This document shows, piece by piece, positions 14,193-20,456 of a stretch of DNA of 20,456 nt. Numbering within the stretch: the first letter of the stretch is position 1; every line of letters begins with the position of its first letter. This DNA comes from a virus. The DNA is taken from the IMG/VR virus record IMGVR_UViG_3300020430_000118, positions 1 through 20,456 of that record. The stretch is one strand, 5' to 3'. Made by a program: the position numbers and the translations under genes. The notes below the pieces were generated by a model that saw only the letters and a program-made list of their open reading frames with translations, made no database searches and was not told the origin of the DNA.

Positions 14193-14201
14193 AATACACA
14201 A
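14193..14201 (-). promoter_or_regulatory. Putative late promoter core TTGTGTATT before the protease/scaffold gene
   Basis: The minus strand reads TTTTTTGTGTATTACC in the 59-base gap between portal stop and protease start, 23 bases before the ATG at 14169. This is the shortest leader of the five intergenic copies. It rules out the upstream GTG (14199-14197) as the true start, since that GTG is part of the motif. Confidence 0.5.
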
Positions 14202-14228
14202 AAAACTAATTACAGTGATAAATCTTGG

Positions 14229-16352
14229 TTAAAAACAGGACATACCAGCATACACGGTGGCGTAGATATGTCTAGTTTCAAGAACGGTTGGCTTCCTGTT
14301 ATTTATAGAAGAGAAGCTTTTTATGTTTTCCTCGACCCTATCACTGAATTGTGAGCTAGGTTTTGTTCCCGCCTCAACAAGTTCTTTGACTAGCTCAGGG
14401 GTTACATCTACGAATGGTTTCATTCCCGTAAGAATACATAGCTTCAAATACTCTAACTGGTCAACCTCCACCTTGCTTAAGGCCCTAGCGTCTTTCTTTT
14501 TAAAGTGCGAGCAGGCAATGGGCGTCATTATATCAGAGATCTTTGCCTGTGCTTTAATCGCCCATAAGGTTGCACTTGTCGCTTCACCGCTTCGGGGTAA
14601 AACACGCTTTTGTTTTCTGGGCTGTGTGTCCCTAGAGAAGGGAGGACGACCCTCGTCGTTAATTGGCTCTGATCTTTCTTCTTCTTTTTCTACTTCCTCT
14701 TGGACTGGATTGGGACTTGGTGCCGCCTCCTCTTCTTTTTCCTGATGAGGGATACCAAGTCTATCAAAATACTCTTCCGTATCAACTATATCCTTAGTCA
14801 TACCTATTTTGACTACATCATTCCTATGTTGAGGATTATGATAAGGACCAGCTTTCTTTGGAGCAGACGAATCGTTCATTCTTTCTCTCTCTTCTCTTCT
14901 TACCCTAACGCGTTCAATGGTGGGTATCTCTCTGAATCTTTCAAGAAGAGTTTCTTGAGATATAATGTCTCTGTCTGCAAGCTGGATAAGCAGGTTTTTC
15001 TGAGCGGCTTCATCCGATAGAACAATGGAATCAAAATGTATCTCAGCAGGAAACCTGAATCCCATAGCCTCTCTGACAAACTCTATTTCCTGTCTCCAGA
15101 ACTGGGCAAGTATTTCTCTACCGTATTCAAGTCTTTCGATTAGGGTTTTTAGAGATACATAGTTATTTGTATATCCTCCGCTGGCAGATGCTCCCGTAAG
15201 AGTAGGAGGGATACCAAGGCCCGCATAGATGCTGGTCAAAACCGGCTGATACTTTTCTGACCCCAAGAACTTGTATACCTGAGATTGGCTTTCTGTAAAG
15301 CTAAGCTCTGGACCCCAAACCAAATCCATAGTGCCTCCACCAACATTACTAGCGAGTATGTCTCTAACCTTATTTAGGCCAGCCTTGGTTGGTACAATTT
15401 TTTGATCGAAATCACCAAGAGTCCACAGACGGACGCTCGATATTGCTCCATCAAGTGCAGCTAAGTCTGCGAGCTTCATTTTTTCCAGCATATTTATGTC
15501 ATCAAGGATAGCATAAATCATAGGATTAGCCCAGAGAAGCCAGTCATCCTTTTTGTAGTGATAGAAAAATGTGCTGTTAGAATCTAACGGTATTCTGCGG
15601 TCATTATCTTTTATTCTTTTTTGCAGATCTGCCGGAAGAGTCTTAAAGCTGTTCTTGTTTTGTGTTGAGGACTTTAGTAGTGATTGATATGTGTATTTTG
15701 ACAGGTTTAAATAAAACTCTGGTTTGCCAACAGCAAGCATCCCATGGTCCATAACGTCAATAGCGACAGGGTTGAGAAAGTCATACATCCAAGGCACTTC
15801 TCTTTTTTTGACCTTTTTTGTTTCTATGACAATATCAGCAGCAGCGGCACGCTTTAGGTGGGCCTCTTTTTTCTTGTCGAGCTTTGCGGTTCTTCTTTTT
15901 ACTACAACATTTCCGGTTCTATAAAGATAGTTCAAAAATCTTTCAGATCTGTCCGTACCATTAACCTGATTAAACCATTTTCTGTAAAACTTCTCTATGC
16001 TTTTATTTGGATGTACAAGCACAAGACCCTGACTAGCAAAGTCGCTCATAAGATCAATAACGTTTCTTATAATTCCAACCCTATCATAAGCATTCATGCA
16101 CATAGACATTATACGCTTTTGTTTGCTTGGAATGGCTTCGCCGGGTCTAAACGCATCATAATCAGATCGTCTAAAGCTAGGACGTACAGAGCGATTTGTT
16201 TCAACGTCTATATAGGTCTGCCTATTTCCGTTGTAACCATAATGAGCCTGAGAACGATAAACGGCACCGTCATATCCCTCTAAAGCATTGTCATCATATA
16301 CTTTTCCCTTTTCAGCGTCACTGGCCCATGTTTGGAATAGAGGTTCGGACAT
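14229..16352 (-). CDS. Portal protein with an extended C-terminus (707 aa)
   Basis: This is the dodecameric ring through which DNA is packed and released. Portal features include an N-terminal arm (1-75), a wing region with SMCMNAYDRVGIIRNVIDLM (83-102) and RKWFNQVNG (124-132), and a Lys/Arg-rich insertion (150-185). A stem/crown segment holds SIYAGLGIPPTLTGASASGG (374-393) followed by NNYVSLKTLIERLEYGREIL, a typical portal signature. Residues 535-570 are an acidic, Pro/Glu-rich linker. Residues 595-707 form a further folded-looking domain not expected in a portal of usual length (about 450-550). The ATG at 16352 has GGAGAACAATATAA upstream and follows a late-promoter motif at 16405-16413. 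It lies 62 bases after the terminase gene. The portal call is confident; the extension is of unknown role. Confidence 0.9.
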   Translation of the reverse strand: MSEPLFQTWASDAEKGKVYDDNALEGYDGAVYRSQAHYGYNGNRQTYIDVETNRSVRPSFRRSDYDAFRPGEAIPSKQKRIMSMCMNAYDRVGIIRNVIDLMSDFASQGLVLVHPNKSIEKFYRKWFNQVNGTDRSERFLNYLYRTGNVVVKRRTAKLDKKKEAHLKRAAAADIVIETKKVKKREVPWMYDFLNPVAIDVMDHGMLAVGKPEFYLNLSKYTYQSLLKSSTQNKNSFKTLPADLQKRIKDNDRRIPLDSNSTFFYHYKKDDWLLWANPMIYAILDDINMLEKMKLADLAALDGAISSVRLWTLGDFDQKIVPTKAGLNKVRDILASNVGGGTMDLVWGPELSFTESQSQVYKFLGSEKYQPVLTSIYAGLGIPPTLTGASASGGYTNNYVSLKTLIERLEYGREILAQFWRQEIEFVREAMGFRFPAEIHFDSIVLSDEAAQKNLLIQLADRDIISQETLLERFREIPTIERVRVRREERERMNDSSAPKKAGPYHNPQHRNDVVKIGMTKDIVDTEEYFDRLGIPHQEKEEEAAPSPNPVQEEVEKEEERSEPINDEGRPPFSRDTQPRKQKRVLPRSGEATSATLWAIKAQAKISDIMTPIACSHFKKKDARALSKVEVDQLEYLKLCILTGMKPFVDVTPELVKELVEAGTKPSSQFSDRVEENIKSFSSINNRKPTVLETRHIYATVYAGMSCF

Positions 16353-16404
16353 TTATATTGTTCTCCGGCGATAGTATTGTCAATTATATTGCTGATTGTA
16401 TTGA

Positions 16405-16413
16405 TATACACAA
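16405..16413 (-). promoter_or_regulatory. Putative late promoter core TTGTGTATA before the portal gene
   Basis: The minus strand reads GATTGTGTATATCAATACAATC directly after the terminase stop, 52 bases before the portal ATG. The motif is flanked by a short inverted repeat (GATTGT at 16410-16415 and ACAATC at 16394-16399), which could be an operator or chance. No -35 hexamer is evident. Confidence 0.5.
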
Positions 16414-16414
16414 T

Positions 16415-18391
16415 CTAATATAGATTCTGTGTTTTTTCGGTAAACCAAGCTGGTCCACTAAAAAGCTTTTCATCAGAAGAGCCTGAAATATTATGGCCAG
16501 CAAACCCTCCAAAAGCACCATACTCAATAATTTGTTTCTCTACCGTTATATATCTAGCCGACATATTTGCCATTATTAATGAAGAATACCTGTCCTTTCT
16601 GAGTCTACTCTTTCTTCCCGCTCCGGTTTTCACCTCTGGAGTATCCCATCGTTCTCTTCCGGTCGATGTTTGGGTCATTACGATCATCGACAGTTCGTCC
16701 TTTAGCTCCTCTATCTCCATAACACAGTCTTCAAGAGTATCATATTTTCTTCCTGACATCTTGTCTGCTTCTAGGGCTATTCCTAAACTGGCAGAATCAA
16801 AATACGGAAACAAAACTATTTTATCTTCTAGGTCTTTTCTAAGCCCGTGATTCGCCTCAGCCAACCAAGTGGCCTTAGCAAATTGACACAGTCTGAGTAT
16901 ATGTAAGCCAGCATGGTCATCAGTGTCTTTAGGCTTCTCCTCTATAACTGGCCATATGGCAACCTCTCCTTCTGGTATCTTGTCTCTATCGTGCAACGCC
17001 TCCATGACGGCTATACCGCCTCCCTGTGCATCCAAGGCTATCTCTACACAAGGGAACACTTTCATGAGCTGACGTATCTTCTTCGCACAATACGAATAGA
17101 AATCGTCTTCGTCCACGATCTTTGACTTTAGCTTGTCTTTATGTTGCTGTCTAGTTGTTGTCCAACAGTGAACAACCCTTCTGTGGTCGGAATTCACCTC
17201 CATAACAACAATGCTAAAGTTATCAACTTCTGAAGCGGGGTCAACGCCAAATACATACTTTTTACCCGGTTCTCCTTTGAGACCCGCTTCAAACCAAACT
17301 TCTCCAGAGGGCAAAACGGCAGGAGTCGTGGGTGATGTAGTGCATGACTCTAATAGACTACGCTTAAAAAATCCCTGACTGTCTGTAGTAAATATTGCAC
17401 CATATTCCATATTATATATGCCGTTATGAACCGTAGCTTTGGCTCTTGCTATTTGTCCTCCATCCATGAAACCGTCGGGAAGTTTGTCCACTGGCATCCT
17501 AATAACAGAATACTCTCTCCAGTCAAAGTCGTCTGGAACAGTTCCCCCAAAGACCTCAGAGAGTTTAGAAATATTTCCTCCGCTAGAAACTATAGAGTGA
17601 TACCTCTTCCAGTATTCCGCAAAGTGATTGAAGTCATAATATGCAGTACCAGACAATATTATCTGGTTGGACTTATCTCCAGCACCCTTGTCTTCTTTTT
17701 TAGATACTGGTATACCGAGTTCTGCGGCCTTTTTCTCTCGTGCTTTTTGTTTTACTTTTTCTATTGGCGAAGAGGCAACCGCAGCAAAACCAGCAACAAC
17801 GTTTTCAAAAATATCTCTGGGTATAGATGCAAATTCGTCCGCTATAATATCGTTAGCACGTTGGCCTCTAATCTTGCTACCATCGCCAAGAGGAAGGCAT
17901 GTCACGGTACTTTGTCCTATATGCATAACACATCTGTCCACATCTCTTCGTGGACCGCTATTATTGGTACAAAGATCTCTAAGTACTGGAGCGTTTTTCC
18001 AAATTGTATCCATATACTCAAACAAAACCTTTGATTGCCTAAAGGCAGCACCAACGATAATTATTTTTCGCCTAGGCATAAACAAGGCACGGAGCAAAGG
18101 ATAGACAGAGAGTATAAAAGACTTACCCATACCACGACTTCCTATGAGCATTGGAAACTTTCTGTTCCACATTTCATATAGAAGTAGGGCCTGAAACGGG
18201 GAGAGTTCTATGTTTAGAACATATTTACATACAAACGAGAAATACTCCGGACGCATCATTAACCAAGATAGTCTTTTAAGAAGTGCGTCGTTGTCAGATT
18301 CCTGCATGACGAAATCCATTGGATTGAAAAGGGTAGATTCATCTACATCTATACCAAGCCAAGCATCGTCTAAATTAAAGTCTTTGTTCAT
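16415..18391 (-). CDS. terL: Terminase large subunit (658 aa)
   Basis: The ATPase-nuclease motor that cuts and packs phage DNA. The Walker A motif is GSRGMGKS (84-91), followed by KIIIVGAAFRQSKVLFEYMD. The Walker B acidic motif is IIADEF (182-187), preceded by GSKIRGQRAND. The C-terminal RNase H-like nuclease shows VFGVDPA (D384), EIALDAQGGG (D454) and KDRYSSLIMA (D600) as likely metal-binding positions. The length is within the large-terminase range. The start overlaps the upstream ClpP-like gene by four bases (ATGA), so translation is coupled. No small terminase is recognisable in the window; it may lie beyond the right edge, or be one of the unrecognised genes. Confidence 0.95.
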   Translation of the reverse strand: MNKDFNLDDAWLGIDVDESTLFNPMDFVMQESDNDALLKRLSWLMMRPEYFSFVCKYVLNIELSPFQALLLYEMWNRKFPMLIGSRGMGKSFILSVYPLLRALFMPRRKIIIVGAAFRQSKVLFEYMDTIWKNAPVLRDLCTNNSGPRRDVDRCVMHIGQSTVTCLPLGDGSKIRGQRANDIIADEFASIPRDIFENVVAGFAAVASSPIEKVKQKAREKKAAELGIPVSKKEDKGAGDKSNQIILSGTAYYDFNHFAEYWKRYHSIVSSGGNISKLSEVFGGTVPDDFDWREYSVIRMPVDKLPDGFMDGGQIARAKATVHNGIYNMEYGAIFTTDSQGFFKRSLLESCTTSPTTPAVLPSGEVWFEAGLKGEPGKKYVFGVDPASEVDNFSIVVMEVNSDHRRVVHCWTTTRQQHKDKLKSKIVDEDDFYSYCAKKIRQLMKVFPCVEIALDAQGGGIAVMEALHDRDKIPEGEVAIWPVIEEKPKDTDDHAGLHILRLCQFAKATWLAEANHGLRKDLEDKIVLFPYFDSASLGIALEADKMSGRKYDTLEDCVMEIEELKDELSMIVMTQTSTGRERWDTPEVKTGAGRKSRLRKDRYSSLIMANMSARYITVEKQIIEYGAFGGFAGHNISGSSDEKLFSGPAWFTEKTQNLY

Positions 18392-19026
18392 ATTTTAGTC
18401 GATCTAGAAAATACCGAATCAGCGAAGCCATAGTAGACCGCGTCTTCAGCATTTAAATACCAGTCTCCGTCCTTCATCTTTCTTTTGATATAACTCTTAA
18501 CTTTTGATAAAGAGTCCTGTCTGTCTTTGAAATAAGCACCACGTTTAACACACCTGTCCGCATATATATCAACCATAACCTGCATGTTAACCTTATCTAT
18601 TGCTGCAAAGTTATGGGAACTGAGATAATCTCCCGATAGGTCTGTAGAGCCGTAGTGACACATGAATAAGCAATTAGGCATCAATACCCTTTTGTCTGAG
18701 GCCTGAAGTATTATGCTACTCATTGACTCAGCCTGAGCATACGATATTATGGTCGTCGGACATTTACAGGCTTTTATGATATCATATATAGCCATGCCTG
18801 AGTACCACTCTCCGCCAATACTATGCATATGTATGAGTATGGGCTCGTTGCTCTGTAGCTCTAGCAAACGCATGTTCTTCAAGAAATTTATAGACATTCT
18901 GTAGTCTACGCCGGGGTTTTCATCCGACTCTTTGTTATGTAGAAAGATTTCTCTGTTCTTTACATCTAGTCCATAGCTATGAATATCACTAATCCGGTCA
19001 TCATACTTATTCATTTTTACCCCCAT
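18388..19026 (-). CDS. ClpP-like serine protease next to terminase (up to 212 aa)
   Basis: A ClpP/crotonase-fold protease. The motifs are present: IHMHSIGGEWYSGMAIYDII (65-84) matches the ClpP NSPGG...AGMAIYD segment; SYAQAESMSSIILQASDKRV (95-114) supplies the nucleophile Ser101; LMPNCLFMCHYGS supplies His124; and DGDWYLNAEDAVYYGFAD (186-203) supplies Asp188. The Ser-His-Asp triad is therefore intact. Phage ClpP-like proteins are often head-maturation proteases, but this one stands before terminase and portal, while an assemblin-like protease lies after the portal. It may instead degrade host proteins or act on virion parts. Two starts are possible: ATG at 19026 right after the upstream stop, or ATG at 19014 (four residues shorter) with GGGGG five bases ahead. 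The second has better initiation signals. Confidence 0.88.
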   Translation of the reverse strand: MGVKMNKYDDRISDIHSYGLDVKNREIFLHNKESDENPGVDYRMSINFLKNMRLLELQSNEPILIHMHSIGGEWYSGMAIYDIIKACKCPTTIISYAQAESMSSIILQASDKRVLMPNCLFMCHYGSTDLSGDYLSSHNFAAIDKVNMQVMVDIYADRCVKRGAYFKDRQDSLSKVKSYIKRKMKDGDWYLNAEDAVYYGFADSVFSRSTKI

Positions 19027-19028
19027 AG

Positions 19029-19544
19029 TTAGAAGGCCGATTCGTTGACATTTGATGCGTTATCCTTGTTCTCTGTATGAAACAGCTCATTAAGCCTTTT
19101 GAATATGCTGTTGCACACTAAGAACGAGTTTTTCTTGTCTCCACAAAATATTATTTTAGTGTCGTACCATATTTGAAATTCCATCAGGCATTTTAACAAG
19201 TACTTTCCTGTCACACGAACCTTTGATCTAGCCTTATGAGGGACTCTAGATCCCTCTGGATATTTTAAAACATCATCCATGTCGAACTCACAAATAAGAA
19301 AAGAAAACTGAAAGTCTTTCATTCTTTCCATTTCCTCTTGAAACGGCTTCTTCTTTCTCCCTAAGTTCATGGCTATCTCGGAAGCAGAGGCCTTTCTCTC
19401 TACGCACACTACGTCCTCAAATCCCTTTAAGGTGTAATCGCCGGTATGCAGCGTCCCAACCTCCATTCCGTCACATTTGTCATATGGAGAAAAAAACCAT
19501 CCGTCCTGCTCTCGTGTGTCTTTTATTACTGTGTAATTATTCAT
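19029..19544 (-). CDS. ERCC4-type nuclease (171 aa)
   Basis: A single-domain structure-specific nuclease of the XPF/ERCC4 group. The motifs are DTREQDGWFF (9-18), THTGDY-like LHTGDYTLK (32-40, D36) and VCVERKASASEIAMNLG (46-62), where E49 and K51 are the classic ERK residues of the PD-(D/E)XK-like fold. The usual Asp after ERK is replaced by a Ser-Glu pair. The C-terminal part (100-155) includes KVRVTGKYLLKCLMEFQIWY and IIFCGDKKNSF. Such phage nucleases cut branched or flap DNA in replication or recombination, and here it may debranch DNA before packaging. Its ATG overlaps the upstream stop (TAATG), so it is part of a coupled string with the terminase. No helix-hairpin-helix domain is present. 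Confidence 0.85.
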   Translation of the reverse strand: MNNYTVIKDTREQDGWFFSPYDKCDGMEVGTLHTGDYTLKGFEDVVCVERKASASEIAMNLGRKKKPFQEEMERMKDFQFSFLICEFDMDDVLKYPEGSRVPHKARSKVRVTGKYLLKCLMEFQIWYDTKIIFCGDKKNSFLVCNSIFKRLNELFHTENKDNASNVNESAF

Positions 19545-19933
19545 TACAGATCAGTACTCTCGTCCTCTTCTTCTACAGGCTCAACGTCTAGCTCTACCTC
19601 GGCTTCTATTTTTGGCTCAGGTTTTGGTGCTGGAGCCGGTGCCACTTTTTTAGTGCTAATAATAATGATCTCTGGCACATCGTTATCCACAATTAAATCA
19701 AAGCCTAGCTCTAGTCTTCTTGTATATACGGCAGCAATAGCCTCTTGTTCGTCCCCGGTGTTTCCCGCGAAAGGAAAAGTAAGTCTTTGTCCCGGTTTAA
19801 TACTCTCAACCGCAGCCACTACGTCTTCCTTTAGCTTGTCAGATGCACTTTTTCCGACTGGCTTGGGGGCCGAATCAAAATTAGAGAACCTGCTATCACT
19901 AGAGTCGTCTTTATCTTTTTTGAAAAAATTCAT
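19544..19933 (-). CDS. Unknown protein with Pro/Ala hinge and acidic tail (129 aa)
   Basis: The longer frame reaches upstream, but the ATG at 19933 is chosen because it overlaps the HNH stop as ATGA and has AAGGAG ten bases before it. The protein starts MNFFKKDKDD. It has a compact middle region (about 33-95, from KLKEDVVAAVESIKPGQRL to EIIIISTKK) that looks like a small alpha/beta fold. It ends with a PAPAPKPEPK hinge followed by a strongly acidic tail (VELDVEPVEEEDESTDL). No known motif was recognised. The position in a packaging cluster could suit an accessory packaging or DNA-end factor, or a small terminase, though it shows no helix-turn-helix. The role is unknown. Confidence 0.7.
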   Translation of the reverse strand: MNFFKKDKDDSSDSRFSNFDSAPKPVGKSASDKLKEDVVAAVESIKPGQRLTFPFAGNTGDEQEAIAAVYTRRLELGFDLIVDNDVPEIIIISTKKVAPAPAPKPEPKIEAEVELDVEPVEEEDESTDL

Positions 19934-20205
19934 TTCTTGTTTCTCCTTACTTTTTCTGAGAAGTATGTTATATAATGTGATTCTTTTCCTGTTACTTCTT
20001 TGTGGCACTTATTACAGAGTGTTATGCCGTTGTCTACATCGTAACGCAAAGTGCTCGCAGAACTCCATTTCATTATGTGGTGTACATTAAGACGTACCCG
20101 CTTGCCCTTTATATTACACATTTGACAGGTAAAGTTATCCCTTTTTAGTACAGCAGATCTAAACCGCTTGTAAACCGGATCGCTGTAGTCTCGCCTTTTT
20201 GACAT
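19930..20205 (-). CDS. HNH endonuclease (91 aa)
   Basis: A small stand-alone HNH nuclease. It has two zinc-knuckle pairs, C27-x2-C30 and C64-x2-C67, a VHHIMKW motif with His42/His43, the DNGITLCNKCHKEV end (Asn59, His68) and a basic tail (SEKVRRNKK). The His-Asn-His core is intact. HNH proteins next to large terminase, as in HK97-like phages, support cutting of DNA ends at packaging; this one is two genes ahead of the ClpP-like protease and terminase. The ATG at 20205 has only a weak ribosome site and lies inside the end of the upstream dehydratase gene (47-base overlap), so translation is probably coupled. Its stop overlaps the next ATG (ATGA). Confidence 0.88.
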   Translation of the reverse strand: MSKRRDYSDPVYKRFRSAVLKRDNFTCQMCNIKGKRVRLNVHHIMKWSSASTLRYDVDNGITLCNKCHKEVTGKESHYITYFSEKVRRNKK

Positions 20206-20456
20206 CGTAATCTACCATTCTAGTTGCTAAGTCTTTAAATGAAACCTTTCTAACCCATCCAAGCTTGTTTTCTGCCTTAGTGGGAATGCCAAGCAGGTAG
20301 TCAACCTCCGCAGCACGATAAAACTTGGGATCTATAACCACATGATCATCCCAGTCGCTTATGCCTATGTGACCAAAGGCTATATCCAGAAACTCCCTAA
20401 CGCTATATGTCTCTCCTGTGGCCACCACGTAGTCATCAGGCTCATCTTGCTGTAAC
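20159..20456 (-). CDS. gmd: GDP-mannose 4,6-dehydratase, C-terminal part (gene runs off the right edge)
   Basis: The frame is open to the window edge. The visible end reads LQQDEPDDYVVATGETYSVR, EFLDIAFGHIGISDW, VVIDPKFYRAAEVDYLLGIP and TKAENKLGWVRKVSFKDLAT, which is the C-terminal signature of GDP-mannose 4,6-dehydratase. It turns GDP-mannose into GDP-4-keto-6-deoxymannose, the first step to GDP-fucose and related deoxysugars. The catalytic residues and the NADP-binding N-terminus lie outside the window. The final residues (RSGLQAV) are encoded in the overlap with the HNH gene. Such genes are known as auxiliary carbohydrate genes in aquatic phages, perhaps changing the host surface or decorating virions; the purpose here is inference. 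Confidence 0.9.
   Translation of the reverse strand, partial: LQQDEPDDYVVATGETYSVREFLDIAFGHIGISDWDDHVVIDPKFYRAAEVDYLLGIPTKAENKLGWVRKVSFKDLATRMVDYDVKKARLQRSGLQAV

Noticed and set aside
14170-14199. GTG at 14199 as start of the protease/scaffold gene
   Set aside because: The GTG is part of the promoter-like TTGTGTATT motif and lacks a ribosome site, whereas the ATG at 14169 has GGAGGAG directly upstream.
16394-16415. Inverted repeat GATTGT/ACAATC as a terminator after terminase
   Set aside because: The arms are only six bases, AT-rich and not followed by a T-run. At most it is an operator-like flank of the promoter motif.
17426-18034. 202-residue plus-strand frame opposite terminase
   Set aside because: It lies wholly within the strongly supported terminase gene, with a random-looking composition and no initiation signal.
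19934-20008. Longer start at 20008 for the 129-residue unknown protein
   Set aside because: That extension overlaps the HNH gene by more than 70 bases, while the ATG at 19933 has an AAGGAG site and a classic ATGA overlap.
19446-20090. 214-residue plus-strand frame over three minus-strand genes
   Set aside because: The Ser-rich run is the antisense of an acidic Glu/Asp tail. It crosses the ERCC4, unknown and HNH genes, which all carry motifs or coupled starts.

Overview
The window is a densely packed, one-directional block of virion-morphogenesis genes from a tailed double-stranded DNA phage. All supported genes lie on the minus strand, so transcription runs from high to low coordinates. The large terminase, portal, HK97-fold-type capsid, neck, tail-tube and tape-measure genes appear in the usual order. 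I see no tail-sheath gene between the neck and tail tube, so a siphovirus-like tail is the simplest reading. Host and species cannot be read from the sequence. The GDP-mannose dehydratase gene and the overall protein style suggest an aquatic or marine phage of a Gram-negative or cyanobacterial host; that is inference.

Layout in transcription order. (1) 20456-18388: the 3' end of a GDP-mannose 4,6-dehydratase gene (carbohydrate metabolism), a small HNH endonuclease, an unrecognised 129-residue protein, an ERCC4-type nuclease and a ClpP-like serine protease. Most of these overlap by a few bases. (2) 18391-12649: large terminase, portal with an unusual C-terminal extension, and a fused capsid-protease/scaffold gene holding a strong in-frame internal start that would release the scaffold alone. 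(3) 12624-11104: putative capsid decoration protein and major capsid protein, closed by an intrinsic terminator. (4) 10979-6790: five adhesin-like or structural genes between capsid and neck, including a modular C1q-like fibre protein and a protein of nineteen 20-residue repeats. (5) 6766-3691: neck and tail-completion candidates, one with a zinc-ribbon-like motif. (6) 3626-1: tail tube, three proteins in the usual place of tail-assembly chaperones, and the first 17 codons of a probable tape-measure protein.

Regulation. A TTGTGTATA-like 9-mer (minus strand) lies in five of the few real intergenic gaps, 23 to 68 bases before a start codon: upstream of portal, protease/scaffold, the fibre block, tail tube and tape measure. 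A sixth copy is intragenic. None has an obvious -35 box, so I propose a phage-specific late promoter. Several structural genes also share a long Shine-Dalgarno block, AGGAGAACAT.

The most interesting points are this promoter family, the herpesvirus-like nested protease/scaffold gene beside a second ClpP-like protease, the 19-repeat protein with the fibre block behind the capsid gene, and a motif shared by two adjacent pre-tape-measure proteins. No tRNA, CRISPR array, insertion sequence or integrase was seen. Every gap between genes is under about 130 bases.
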